A stretch of 64,000 nt of DNA from an uncultured Methanolobus sp. (GTDB taxonomy: Archaea > Halobacteriota > Methanosarcinia > Methanosarcinales > Methanosarcinaceae). The DNA lies in assembly GCF_963667555.1 (NCBI RefSeq), contig NZ_OY763421.1, forward strand, positions 1,505,562 through 1,569,561. Reading direction: 5' to 3'. Shown piece after piece: positions 49,101 through 58,164 of the stretch. Every line of letters starts with the position of its first letter. The first letter of the stretch is position 1. The notes beneath the pieces were generated by a model, which saw nothing but the letters and a program-made list of their open reading frames with translations, was not told the origin of the DNA and ran no database searches. The translations under genes were made by a program, and so were the position numbers.

Positions 49101-49242
49101 CCGACGAAGGCGGCACATTACGATACTCCTGAACAGAATTTTATGGCATATGTACGGAATTCTGCAGAAGGCCTGCGAAGAAAGCACAAAGCACCATGCA
49201 GATAATTTGTTTCGTCTAATGGGAAAGCGCCAGCTTCGTCGG
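49101..49242. repeat. MITE-like element, copy 2
   Basis: 142 bp between the two cfbA genes. The left end CCGACGAAGGCGGCAC and the inverted right end match at 13 of 16 positions. It shares the left block CGAAGGCGGCACATT and the right block (GCAGATAATTTGTTTCGTCT) with copy 1 at 29690-29841, at clear but diverged identity. It has no coding content. Its place between duplicated genes may mean it inserted after, or helped, the duplication. Confidence 0.6.
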
Positions 49243-49420
49243 ACCCAAAAATCATCACGGTTATTCCCGACCTGCATACATTAAAGTTTTAATGACAGGA
49301 ATGCTATGGAACCCTTTTCGAATTAACGCCGAAAATATAGTGTTATTTTTATAACCTAATGGATTTTGAAAAGAACTATATACCATAGTAATAATGACCT
49401 TGTGGAAGGAAGGTTACATT

Positions 49421-49816
49421 ATGACTGAAAAAATAGGAATCTTGATCATTGGACACGGCAGCAGGTTACCATATAACAATCAGGTTGTCACTGAGATCTC
49501 AAACATAATAGCAGAAAACAACCCGGAGTATGTTATAAAAACAGGTTTCGTAGAACACAGTGAACCTAAAGTAAGGGAAGCACTGATGTTATTTGAAGGC
49601 ACAGGTGTAACAAAGATCGCTGCAACACCTGTATTCATGGCATCCGGAGTCCACCTTACAGAAGATATTCCTGAGTTCCTTGAGCTGGACCCGCAGACCA
49701 ATGAAGGAGAGGTTGAATTCGAGGGGCAGAAAGTGAAGATAGTCTACGCAAAACCTCTTGGCAGTGACAGGCTCATTGCAGATCTAATCTTCAAAAGAGT
49801 ACAGGAAGCGCTTTAA
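49421..49816 (+). CDS. cfbA: Sirohydrochlorin nickel/cobalt chelatase, copy 2
   Basis: A 131-residue paralog of the upstream copy with the same two His motifs ([25 protein letters not shown]) and about three quarters identity by eye. ATG 49421 is preferred over the in-frame TTG 49394 because GGAAGGTTACATT precedes it, as in copy 1. ACTATATAC near 49375 is its own TATA-like box. The two copies may serve nickel (F430) and cobalt (cobamide) separately or be differently expressed; sequence alone does not decide. Confidence 0.92.
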   Translation: MTEKIGILIIGHGSRLPYNNQVVTEISNIIAENNPEYVIKTGFVEHSEPKVREALMLFEGTGVTKIAATPVFMASGVHLTEDIPEFLELDPQTNEGEVEFEGQKVKIVYAKPLGSDRLIADLIFKRVQEAL

Positions 49817-49964
49817 ACAAATATAAGCGCTTCATACCTCTTTTTTATCTTTAGGGAAGGTCAGACTTAGATTATTTAGGTTTATTGTGTTTTATTTAGT
49901 ACTGTTTTCTACTATTTTGTTTTACTTTATTCCATAGTACATTATATCATACTATATTCTTTTA

Positions 49965-51014
49965 TCAAACTGCGATTCCAAACTGTCCTGATCTTGAAAG
50001 AACAACATTCTCTATAACATCTGCAAGATTGTCCCGTGAAACATCCGTTACCGCTGCAAAGACAGTGAAATTACTGTCTTCATTTTCATCTTCCAGACCT
50101 ACAAACTCAAGTTTTGGCTGGTCCCTGTATGATGTCACACTGGCCCGCAGACCCACAGAACCCGTGTGGAGAAACATCTTCAAATGTCCAAGGAACTGTG
50201 GGTTAATGTCGAGAATACCATTTCTGACAGATTGCATAACATCAAGAACCAATTCAGACGCAGATTCTCCATCCATAAGGGTATCTATCTCATAAGAACT
50301 TGCATAGCTGCTGACATTGAAATGATTGAACTCATCATCACATGCAGAATTGCTGGAAACAGAAGTATCATTTACCGAAGCATTTGCACCGTTTGCTGTG
50401 AAGTTTGTTATGAAAGAAGATTCAATTTCATCCATAAACGAATCAAAACTTCCGTCATCGGTTTCCAATGACAGAGTAAAGAGAGCTGAATCCGGATTGA
50501 AACCTTTTATTGTGGACCTTATTTCAGCAAGCTGCTCTTTATCCAGGAGATCCTGCTTATTAAGGGCAACAATATCAGCATTTCTAACCTGCTTTATGAT
50601 CGCATCACCTGAATGTTCCATAAGTTCACCGAACTTACTGCCATCTATCAGGGAAATAATTGGACCCATACTGACTTCCGGACCGAAATCCATCTTCTCT
50701 ATCTGCTCCTTTACCCTCATAGGGAAAGCAACACCTGTAGGTTCGATAAGGAGAATATCCGGGTCAAACTGTGCCTGGACAAGAGAGATATTAGCCTCAA
50801 GAGCATATCTCAGGGTGCAGCAGATACATCCCCTGGGAATCTCTTTTGACTCAAGTCCGTTATTGCTGATCACCTGACCGTCAACACCCACATCACCGAT
50901 ATCATTTACAAGCACTGCCACACTGTGACCCTTACTTTTAAGGTGCTTTCCCATGCGAATAATAGAAGTCGTTTTGCCGCTTCCCAAAAAACCGCTTACT
51001 ATTATTATTTTCAT
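49965..51014 (-). CDS. COG0523 (CobW/HypB-like) metal-chaperone GTPase
   Basis: A 349-residue G3E GTPase. It has Walker A SGFLGSGKT, the family metal motif GCICCTL near residue 62, the acidic LLIEPTGVAFP and the base-specificity motif ALNKQDLL. The central linker (about 205-245) is acidic/Ser-rich and contains few His. The C-terminal domain resembles CobW_C but is diverged. These GTPases load zinc, cobalt or nickel onto target proteins. It is the second gene of a pair, 68 bp after the His-rich paralog, with GAGGG before the ATG. Confidence 0.9.
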   Translation of the reverse strand: MKIIIVSGFLGSGKTTSIIRMGKHLKSKGHSVAVLVNDIGDVGVDGQVISNNGLESKEIPRGCICCTLRYALEANISLVQAQFDPDILLIEPTGVAFPMRVKEQIEKMDFGPEVSMGPIISLIDGSKFGELMEHSGDAIIKQVRNADIVALNKQDLLDKEQLAEIRSTIKGFNPDSALFTLSLETDDGSFDSFMDEIESSFITNFTANGANASVNDTSVSSNSACDDEFNHFNVSSYASSYEIDTLMDGESASELVLDVMQSVRNGILDINPQFLGHLKMFLHTGSVGLRASVTSYRDQPKLEFVGLEDENEDSNFTVFAAVTDVSRDNLADVIENVVLSRSGQFGIAV

Positions 51015-51082
51015 TCAGACCCTCACCAGTTACTATTATAGTGATAGCTCATCTCCAAAACTTACACACCACCAAAAAAGGA

Positions 51083-52444
51083 TTATAAAAGGCAATTGCC
51101 TTCTTCGGTACCGCATCCAGTCAGGTCGTGATCGTAGATGTCATCATCTCCTTCCATCTCAGTATGCTTGTGTTCATGATGGTGACCGTGGTGATGATCG
51201 TGCTCTTCGTGATCGTGGTGATGGTGGTCATGGTTGTGAGGCTCATGTAAACGCTGCGAGACCATATTCCTCTTACTGAAAGCAGCTTCAACATTCTCAT
51301 CCACAAGATGAACAAGTTCATCCTCATCCATCCCTGAAACTGCTGTAAGTATCTTAAATCTCGGACCTGAATGCACAGTTGTCTCTATGATATTCATGGA
51401 AGGACTTTCAGCATGTGAAGTAATGCTTATCTTGACGGTCTCATCAGGAACTTCCATGAACATTTTGATATGACCTACAAACTCAGGACTGTGCCTGATG
51501 ATAGAACTCTTCACAGTTTCAGCGATCTCCAGTGTGATCTGCCGGGCTGTTTCCCTGTCAATGTTATCCTCAAGTATCCTGTAATCATTGGCATATGAAG
51601 CAAGTCCGGAATTTTCACTGTCATAGTGTGTATGGTGGTCGTGATGGTGATGATCGTGACTGTGGTGATCATGGTGTTCGTCGTGTGCATCATGATGATG
51701 TTCTTCGTGATGATGGTCGTGGTCTTCGTGGTCGTGGTCGTCGTGATAGTCATCATGGTGACTGTGGTCGTGGGAATGTGAGTCTGCGGTATGTTCTGTA
51801 TGTTCTTTTACAGAAGTTGGAGAAACATGCTCATCCTCAGCCATAGATGGAACTATCATATCCATGAGAGCATTGAAACCGGAATCACCGGGACGTGATG
51901 ACATATTGATGATCCTGGCACCTGAATTGAGCTGTTGTACCGAATCCGTCAGCAGGGACATCTTTATAGGTTCTACAAGATCTGCCTTATTGATCACAAG
52001 GATCTCAGCATCCTCAATTTGTCTTAATGCATAGACCTTGACGGATTTCATAATTTCCTTGAAACGACTGCCATCGATTAATGTCACAAGAGGGGCTACC
52101 CTGATGTTATCCCCGAAGTTCATTAGTTCGAGTTCTTTTTTAATGAGATTTGGAAAAGCAATACCGGAAGGTTCTACCAGAATATAATCGGGATTATATG
52201 AATTATAAAGTTCAGTAAGTGTTGTCTTCATATTGAGCTTCAATGTGCAGCAGATACAGCCGTTCGTTATTTCCTTGGTATCAAGTCCGTATTTTGATAT
52301 CAGGTCACCGTCAATACCTACTTCTCCGACCTCATTCACAATTATCGCTACTGTGTGGCCTCTTTCGGCCAGTTCCTTGCCTACATTGATTACTGTTGTT
52401 GTCTTTCCGCTTCCTAAAAAACCGCCTATGATTATTGCATCCAT
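51083..52444 (-). CDS. COG0523 GTPase with very His-rich metal-binding insert
   Basis: A 453-residue G3E GTPase. It has Walker A GGFLGSGKT, GCICCTL, LVEPSGIAFP and VINKADLV. Between the GTPase and C-terminal domains an insert of about 70 residues (about 215-285) is roughly half His with Asp/Glu. A second His cluster (HNHDHHHHDHEEHDHHHGHH) lies near the C-terminus. Such stretches store or deliver nickel, cobalt or zinc. AGGAGGT lies 7 nt before the ATG and a TATA box at 52492-52500. Its position beside cfbA suggests nickel/cobalt supply (inference). Confidence 0.92.
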   Translation of the reverse strand: MDAIIIGGFLGSGKTTTVINVGKELAERGHTVAIIVNEVGEVGIDGDLISKYGLDTKEITNGCICCTLKLNMKTTLTELYNSYNPDYILVEPSGIAFPNLIKKELELMNFGDNIRVAPLVTLIDGSRFKEIMKSVKVYALRQIEDAEILVINKADLVEPIKMSLLTDSVQQLNSGARIINMSSRPGDSGFNALMDMIVPSMAEDEHVSPTSVKEHTEHTADSHSHDHSHHDDYHDDHDHEDHDHHHEEHHHDAHDEHHDHHSHDHHHHDHHTHYDSENSGLASYANDYRILEDNIDRETARQITLEIAETVKSSIIRHSPEFVGHIKMFMEVPDETVKISITSHAESPSMNIIETTVHSGPRFKILTAVSGMDEDELVHLVDENVEAAFSKRNMVSQRLHEPHNHDHHHHDHEEHDHHHGHHHEHKHTEMEGDDDIYDHDLTGCGTEEGNCLL

Positions 52445-52841
52445 TCAGTCTACCTCCTATAATGGAACCTGAAAAATACTACCACTTGATAATATATAAA
52501 GTTGTTTAGTAAGTTGGAGTTAGTCCAAAAAATAGACAAATACAGCAATAAAAATAAAAACAGAATCTAAAGAGGTAATAAAAAAATAATACATATCTTA
52601 CTATTAGAATTTTAAAATGATAATATATAGTTTACAATATGTATTTAAGTGTATTAAATCAAAAAACAGCACTTTAAAAGCAAGTATAAAAAAATAAAAA
52701 ATAATCAAACTGTAACTATTTCGGCATATAGTGCAAAAAATAAGATATAAGTTGCAAATCATCAAGCAAGAAAACATCGAAACCAGTAAATAGCCAGCTT
52801 ACTAAAATATTATCAATAAAGGTTTATGAGGAGTTGGAAAT
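52445..52841. promoter_or_regulatory. Divergent promoter region, COG0523 pair and DUF169
   Basis: About 400 bp, very AT-rich. TTTATATATT on the minus strand (52491-52500) is a good TATA box for the COG0523 operon, with a leader of about 20 nt. For the DUF169 gene on the plus strand several AT-rich candidates exist but none stands out. No palindrome typical of a metal regulator was obvious. Confidence 0.45.
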
Positions 52842-53540
52842 ATGGATAATGCCGAGATATCAGACAAACTCGTAAAGCTCCTTGACCTCAGGCATGAGCC
52901 GGTTGCTGTAAAAGTAATAAAGAAAGGCGAAACGATCCCGCAAGGATCCGATGAACCTGAAAAAAACATCCGACACTGCCAGTCAATAATGAGGGCAAGG
53001 AAAGGAGAATCTTTTGTAATTCCCGCAGACAAGCATGCGTGCATGGTTGGTGCTTCAAGTCTTGGACTTGTGCCGCTGCCTCCTAAAGTAAAAGAAGGGG
53101 ACTTCCATGCTAATCTTGGATTGTTCGATTGCTGCGATGCCGCTGCTAACATGATAGATCAGCGCTTCGAGTTTGAAGAAGAAAGCACTATTGCAACTGT
53201 TGTCGGGCCATTGAAAGACTTCAAAACGGAACCTGATGTTGTAGTTCTCGTAGACCTTCCTGAAACACTATACTGGCTTATCCCTGCAGCTACGTTTTTT
53301 GAAGGTGGAAGACAGGCATTCAGCACTGCCGCTTTCCAGGCAACATGTGTTGATTCCACCATAATTCCGATAGTCAGCGGCAAAATGAACATGAGTCTTG
53401 GATGTTATGGATGTCGCAGAGCTACAGACATCCAGAATGATGAAATGATAGCAGGAATCCCCTATAAAAATCTGGAAAAGATGATAGAGGCACTTGAAAA
53501 GATAGCTAACGGACCAATGCAAAAGGCAAGACAGAAATGA
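52842..53540 (+). CDS. DUF169 family protein (first paralog)
   Basis: A 232-residue member of DUF169 (COG2043), function unknown. Conserved parts are HEPVAVKVI at the N-terminus, CMVGASSLGL, a central DVVVLVDLP and the Cys-rich SLGCYGCRRATDIQNDEM. The Cys residues suggest metal or cofactor binding. GAGG lies before the ATG. It is followed by DUF1847 and a metallo-beta-lactamase-fold gene on the same strand; a second DUF169 gene (54984-55679) faces them from the other strand. Confidence 0.85.
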   Translation: MDNAEISDKLVKLLDLRHEPVAVKVIKKGETIPQGSDEPEKNIRHCQSIMRARKGESFVIPADKHACMVGASSLGLVPLPPKVKEGDFHANLGLFDCCDAAANMIDQRFEFEEESTIATVVGPLKDFKTEPDVVVLVDLPETLYWLIPAATFFEGGRQAFSTAAFQATCVDSTIIPIVSGKMNMSLGCYGCRRATDIQNDEMIAGIPYKNLEKMIEALEKIANGPMQKARQK

Positions 53541-53646
53541 CAGCATAAGCTTTCAAATGTAGAACCTGCCACCATACATTTTATCTCATATGAGAGAATA
53601 TCTGAATCATGCATGAGCCAACCTCATGCCACCAGGTGATCTCTGA

Positions 53647-54219
53647 ATGAAATGCGCATACTGCGATGATAAAATGTGCCGTGAAGGCAAGGATTGTGCA
53701 GGCATAACCGATGATATCAGTTATGAGGGTAATGAGCTTAAGTCCATGAAAACTTCTGCTGCAATTGAAGCCCGGTACTACATGCAGAAAACAAGGCTTG
53801 AGGAAATAATCCTTTATGCGCAGGAAATGAGATACAAAAAACTCGGGCTTGCTTTCTGTGTTGGTATGGAAAGAGAAGCAGAAGTAGTAGAAAAAATCCT
53901 GGAAAAATATTTTGAGGTTTTCTCTGTATGCTGCAAGGTTTCTGCAATTAAAAAAGAAGATTACGACCTTGAGAAACTTCACCCGGAATCCTTTGACCCA
54001 ACCTGCAACCCGATTGGCCAGGCGATGATGCTTGAAAAGAAAGGAACCGAACTCAATATCATAATAGGCCTTTGTATTGGACATGACATACTTTTCACAC
54101 AGCATTCAGCAGCTCCGGTAACCACATTCATAGTAAAGGACCGTGTGCTTGCACACAATCCGGCAGGAGCCATCTACTCAGGCTATTACCTGAAGAAAGT
54201 TTTTGGAATAACAGATTGA
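53647..54219 (+). CDS. DUF1847 putative metal-binding protein
   Basis: A 190-residue protein beginning with a Cys-rich stretch (KCAYCDDKMCREGKDCAG). It continues with LGLAFCVGMEREAEVVEKIL, a Cys-containing CNPIGQAMMLEK and GLCIGHDILFTQHS. This matches DUF1847, a small archaeal/bacterial family thought to bind metal through its Cys residues; the reaction is unknown. AGGTGATC precedes the ATG. It lies 9 bp before the metallo-beta-lactamase gene, so the two are cotranscribed. Confidence 0.82.
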   Translation: MKCAYCDDKMCREGKDCAGITDDISYEGNELKSMKTSAAIEARYYMQKTRLEEIILYAQEMRYKKLGLAFCVGMEREAEVVEKILEKYFEVFSVCCKVSAIKKEDYDLEKLHPESFDPTCNPIGQAMMLEKKGTELNIIIGLCIGHDILFTQHSAAPVTTFIVKDRVLAHNPAGAIYSGYYLKKVFGITD

Positions 54220-54228
54220 GGTGCCCGT

Positions 54229-54900
54229 ATGAAAATTACCATTGTTTATGACAATAATGCAGAAGAAGGCCTTAAGTGCGGATGGGGATTTGCCTGCCTG
54301 ATAGAAACAGGAACGAACAATATACTGTTTGATACCGGATGGGATGGACACCTGCTTCTTGAAAACATGGAAAAATTAGCAATTGACCCGCATATTGTAG
54401 ACATACTTGTACTCTCACATCAGCACTGGGACCACATTGGAGGAGTTACAACTTTCCTGAACGTAAATCCGGATGTTGATGTGTACGTCCCATCAAGTTT
54501 CTCACCACGTCTTAAAAAGGAGATCACATCCCGAATCAAAAGGAAACTATATGGAGTAAGTTCTCCCCAGAAGATCTGCGATAAAATTTACACAACTGGT
54601 GAATTAGAAAAAAGTGGCACCGGAATAAAAGAACAATCACTGATTCTTGAATGCGAATCCGGAAATTATGTCCTCACAGGTTGTGCTCATCCGGGCCTGC
54701 TCTTAATATTAGAAGCTGCAGCTTCATTTGGAAAAATGAATGGAATAATTGGCGGTTTGCATGACAGCCAGGAGTTTGGCTCATTCAAAGATATGCAACT
54801 CATTGGGGCAGGACATTGCACATCACACAAGGATGTTATCAGAAAAATGTATTCTGATAAATTCCAGAAAATATATGCCGGATATTCGATTGAACTCTAA
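54229..54900 (+). CDS. Metallo-beta-lactamase fold protein (COG1237-like)
   Basis: A 223-residue MBL-fold hydrolase with metal motif SHQHWDHIGG, a later His in TGCAHPG and GLHDSQEF, and the C-terminal GAGHCTSHK. The short form and these motifs match COG1237, the group of the archaeal enzyme that makes ribofuranosylaminobenzene phosphate for methanopterin, but COG1237 also holds proteins of other function. The open frame starts MKITIVYDNNAEEGLKCGWG. Coupling with DUF1847 suggests a shared cofactor or metal task (inference). Confidence 0.8.
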   Translation: MKITIVYDNNAEEGLKCGWGFACLIETGTNNILFDTGWDGHLLLENMEKLAIDPHIVDILVLSHQHWDHIGGVTTFLNVNPDVDVYVPSSFSPRLKKEITSRIKRKLYGVSSPQKICDKIYTTGELEKSGTGIKEQSLILECESGNYVLTGCAHPGLLLILEAAASFGKMNGIIGGLHDSQEFGSFKDMQLIGAGHCTSHKDVIRKMYSDKFQKIYAGYSIEL

Positions 54901-54983
54901 ATAAAAGTAATCAAAAATGAGCAGATTTTAGCAAAAGTAAAAAAGTATTCAGTACTCAGAAGTACTGAATCGCTTGTTTTAGA

Positions 54984-55679
54984 TCAACAGGCGTATGTGC
55001 CGAACATTACCTTTGCAGACTCTACAAGAGCAGGCAACATGTCCACAGGTACGCTCATTATCATTTCCTCATCCTGGATCTCAGTGTACTTTCTGCTGCC
55101 ACTGCAACCGATAGTCACACCTGCTTCTCCTGTAAGGTATGGATATGAAACACCGTCTGCACAGACACTCTGCTTACCGGCAAATCCTGCATTTACACGT
55201 CCACCGTTCTTCTGGAGCAGAGCCTGTGAAAGCTCCATTACTATTCTTGGCTTTGCGATTACAAGAATCACATCAGGCATGAAAGTTGCTTTCTCAAGTG
55301 GAGCATAGAGTACAGCCTTGATGGAGTTTGCTTCCACCATTGGAACTCTCTCCATGGTTGCTTTTGCAGCTTCAAGGGAAGCAAAGTGATTAAGATTATA
55401 ATATACTTCACCTGACTTGAGTTTCGGACTCATCTCTGTAAGTCCCATTACAGATGCGCCGCCCTTGCACATCTGATCATCGAGTGTTGAATAGAAGTGG
55501 GTGCCAAGCCTTCTTACATTGTCAACCATCTGGCAGTGTCTGGTTGTCTCACCAACATGTGGAATGTCAGCTGGTATTTCCTCATCGGTCCTTACAAGGT
55601 GCACAGCAACCGGAGATGTGGTCATTTGAAGTACTTCTTTGAGTTCGGTACCATATTTCTGGATATCTTCGTTGTTCAT
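54984..55679 (-). CDS. DUF169 family protein (second paralog)
   Basis: A 231-residue DUF169 protein, diverged from the first paralog. It has SPVAVHLVRT, MCKGGASVMGL, DVILVIAKPRI, IGCSGSRKYTEIQDEEM. The second Cys of the CxxC-like site in the first paralog (CYGC) is Ser here (CSGS). ATG 55679 has GGAG 7 nt upstream; the frame extends 16 codons further without a better start. It is a single gene, convergent with the DUF1847-MBL pair. Confidence 0.85.
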   Translation of the reverse strand: MNNEDIQKYGTELKEVLQMTTSPVAVHLVRTDEEIPADIPHVGETTRHCQMVDNVRRLGTHFYSTLDDQMCKGGASVMGLTEMSPKLKSGEVYYNLNHFASLEAAKATMERVPMVEANSIKAVLYAPLEKATFMPDVILVIAKPRIVMELSQALLQKNGGRVNAGFAGKQSVCADGVSYPYLTGEAGVTIGCSGSRKYTEIQDEEMIMSVPVDMLPALVESAKVMFGTYAC

Positions 55680-55858
55680 TATGGAATCTCCTGTAAAAGA
55701 AAAAATATTAGTTTTTAGGATGTGCACTTATTATACACAACTGCTATATCAAGCTTGCCATTTGGACATAAAATCGCAATATAGAGACGCTAAATATTCA
55801 CGCCCGTGAACATCGGTAAAAAGGAAACAGTGTGCAGTCGTGTTAAGAAAAAACACAA

Positions 55859-57019
55859 TCAAGCATCATATTCATCCGGATATATCTTCCTCAGCTCGTT
55901 GTAGAACTCTGTCAATACTACTTTATAAATAATGTATACCGGAATTGCAAGTATCATACCTAACGCACCAAGCATATCTGCAAATATAAGAGTCAGCAAA
56001 ACACTCAACAATGGATTCACGTTCACCTTACCTGAGATCATATATGGAATCAGATACAGATTATCCACAAGCTGGGCAATAACAACAGTTATTATCGCAT
56101 AAAATGCAGTTGTCGGGCTTACAATAAAAGCGATTATCACAGCAGGAATTGCACCGACCACTGGACCAATGTAAGGCACTATATTCAGCAAACCTGCAAG
56201 CGCGCCGAGGAAAAACCATCCGTTGATACCTGCCAGATAAAAACCAATGCAGCAAATAAGTCCCACAATAACGCTTTCAAGGATCTTTGCAGAGAAATAA
56301 TCCCTTAGACGCTTTCCGATATCCAGCATTGAAGAGGATACACAATCCTGATACTTTACAGGGAAAAAGCTGACTATTTCTGTGACTATTACATTCTTCT
56401 TTGCAAAGTAAAGACGGAACATCATTGGTATTATCAGCAGGCCGGTGAAGACAAAATACGATAATTTAGAGATAAGTGAAGAGAAGAAACTAAAGATATA
56501 ATCTCCAATTGACTGCATATCCTCGCTGGATATTATTGGAGCTGCAGCCGTATCGCCATTAAAAGATACACTTGCATTTTCACCCATGGTCCCATTCATA
56601 TTTCCAGAAGGAGCACCTGCCGGACCTTCACCCAACATTGGGCCTGTGTTCACATTGTTTTGTGAGGAAAGGAGATGACCATAGGTTGAAAATATACTGG
56701 AAATACCAGTCTCATATTCTTCCTGTGAATTTACAAGAGAAGTCATATCGGACAACTGACCGATCAGTAACAGGGATACAAGCAGAACACCAATGACAAC
56801 AAGAGAAACTGCATAGACTCTCCTGACCCAGAGAGATCTATGACCAAAATAACGTTTGAACTCTATGAGGATACTATCAGTCAGGAGCACAAGTATGCTT
56901 CCAATTATCAGGACGATGAATATGTCCTCAAAATGAAACAGGACAGCAAAGAAGATAGTAATGAATACAGATACAACGAGCATTATGCTCCATACCTTTG
57001 AATTGGTTGTCAGTGCCAT
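55859..57019 (-). CDS. AI-2E family membrane transporter
   Basis: A 386-residue polytopic protein with about seven to eight hydrophobic helices. The C-terminal signature is YLAGINGWFFLGALAGLLNIVPYIGPVVGAIPAV in two adjoining helices, followed by ADMLGALGMILAIPVYIIYK. Between helices 3 and 4 is an outside loop rich in Gly, Asn and Met (about 110-170), longer than usual. The family is broad: some members export autoinducer-2 and others are Na+/H+ antiporters. The substrate here is unknown. It is preceded by the PGF-pre-PGF gene on the same strand. Confidence 0.88.
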   Translation of the reverse strand: MALTTNSKVWSIMLVVSVFITIFFAVLFHFEDIFIVLIIGSILVLLTDSILIEFKRYFGHRSLWVRRVYAVSLVVIGVLLVSLLLIGQLSDMTSLVNSQEEYETGISSIFSTYGHLLSSQNNVNTGPMLGEGPAGAPSGNMNGTMGENASVSFNGDTAAAPIISSEDMQSIGDYIFSFFSSLISKLSYFVFTGLLIIPMMFRLYFAKKNVIVTEIVSFFPVKYQDCVSSSMLDIGKRLRDYFSAKILESVIVGLICCIGFYLAGINGWFFLGALAGLLNIVPYIGPVVGAIPAVIIAFIVSPTTAFYAIITVVIAQLVDNLYLIPYMISGKVNVNPLLSVLLTLIFADMLGALGMILAIPVYIIYKVVLTEFYNELRKIYPDEYDA

Positions 57020-57038
57020 TTTTTCTCCCTGTAAAATA

Positions 57039-58154
57039 TTATGTATTTACAGGATTTCTTTTTATAAATAATTCTTTCATGGATCTAAGTACAGAATCAA
57101 GGACATTTTCTGAGTCTGAACTACCTCCTTCTTTTTTGGAACCCGAATCTGCACCAGATGATTTCTTAGAAGAATCTCCGCCCATATCGATAACTACAAC
57201 GTCATCCTCTGAACTTTTATTTACTTTCCCGGTTATTGCAAAACTGCCAAAGCCGGTCGTTGTTGAAACGAAAGTGACGTTTGAATTTAAATTTGAATTT
57301 TCTGATGAATTTGATCCCGATATGATCTTTACAGGGAATGTTTTCCAGCCATAGCTGCCGAACAGTTTCAGACGGACCGAATCTGCATCAATGTTATTAT
57401 CATCCAGCCACTGCTGACTTACATTGAAGAAAATACGAGTGTCTCCAATCTTGTTATCAAGACCTGTCCTGTCAGGATTGATATTAACATAACAGTAAAC
57501 CTCATCATCCGGATCTTCTGACACAAAGGATGAACGATCACTCAATACCTCAAGTGACATTCGCACATAACCTGCATTTACAGATGATGTAAATTCAAGA
57601 GAACTTATGGGATTATTATCTTCAGTAAATGTGAACTCGGTAAGCACATTTTTGTTAAGGATCTGCATGTTCACTTCTTTTACAAGAATGTTTTTGTAAT
57701 CCTCTCCGGAAGAAACAGAACCTGAAGAACTGCTACTACTACTACTACCACCAGAAATTATCTGGGAAGGGGTCGGGGTGGCTAACCAATACCACTGGTT
57801 TTCGATGCTTCCATTAGGATTTGAGACATGAACTTTTATACTGTAATTACCGGTTTCTGAAACAGCAGGAACATAACTACTGTTGCAGATATCAGTATAA
57901 CTTACTACCTGGTAATTGTCAAGATACCAGACAACATCAGATACTTCACTTACATTTGCCCTGAAAACTGGTACACGATCAAGCCTTGAACTGATTACAG
58001 ACTCATCTGGTGAAAATGTTACATTGAACGCAGGAGTGACATTACCTCCGGCAGATGCCGGGATAATCACCATGCTAATTGTCAGGCTTATTGCCAGTAC
58101 AAGAAAAATAGCTGATACAATACTGATTTTAGTATTATGTTTAGTGAAAAGCAA
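57039..58154 (-). CDS. PGF-pre-PGF domain surface protein, coupled to TrmB regulator
   Basis: About 371 residues. A signal/anchor helix (ISIVSAIFLVLAISLTISMV) is followed by an Ig-like domain and a Ser-rich linker. Then comes a PGF-pre-PGF domain (about 165-310, with TTGFGSFAITG). The charged Ser/Lys/Asp-rich end has no second membrane helix and no PGF-CTERM signal. The open frame reaches 58202, overlapping the regulator by 38 bp. However, GAGG (in TATGAGGTTTTGATC) lies just before TTG 58154, which gives a cleaner signal peptide, so that start is preferred. It is translationally coupled to the TrmB gene 10 bp upstream. Confidence 0.78.
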   Translation of the reverse strand: MLFTKHNTKISIVSAIFLVLAISLTISMVIIPASAGGNVTPAFNVTFSPDESVISSRLDRVPVFRANVSEVSDVVWYLDNYQVVSYTDICNSSYVPAVSETGNYSIKVHVSNPNGSIENQWYWLATPTPSQIISGGSSSSSSSSGSVSSGEDYKNILVKEVNMQILNKNVLTEFTFTEDNNPISSLEFTSSVNAGYVRMSLEVLSDRSSFVSEDPDDEVYCYVNINPDRTGLDNKIGDTRIFFNVSQQWLDDNNIDADSVRLKLFGSYGWKTFPVKIISGSNSSENSNLNSNVTFVSTTTGFGSFAITGKVNKSSEDDVVVIDMGGDSSKKSSGADSGSKKEGGSSDSENVLDSVLRSMKELFIKRNPVNT

Positions 58155-58164
58155 GATCAAAACC

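Noticed and set aside
49038..49284. Short open frames on both strands over the second repeat element
   Set aside because: They run through the repeat, are rich in Arg/His and rare residues, and are not kept in the first copy of the element.
51511..51756. Thr/Ile/Met-rich minus-strand open frame within the His-rich GTPase gene
   Set aside because: It is a frame-shifted shadow of the CAT/CAC-rich His insert.
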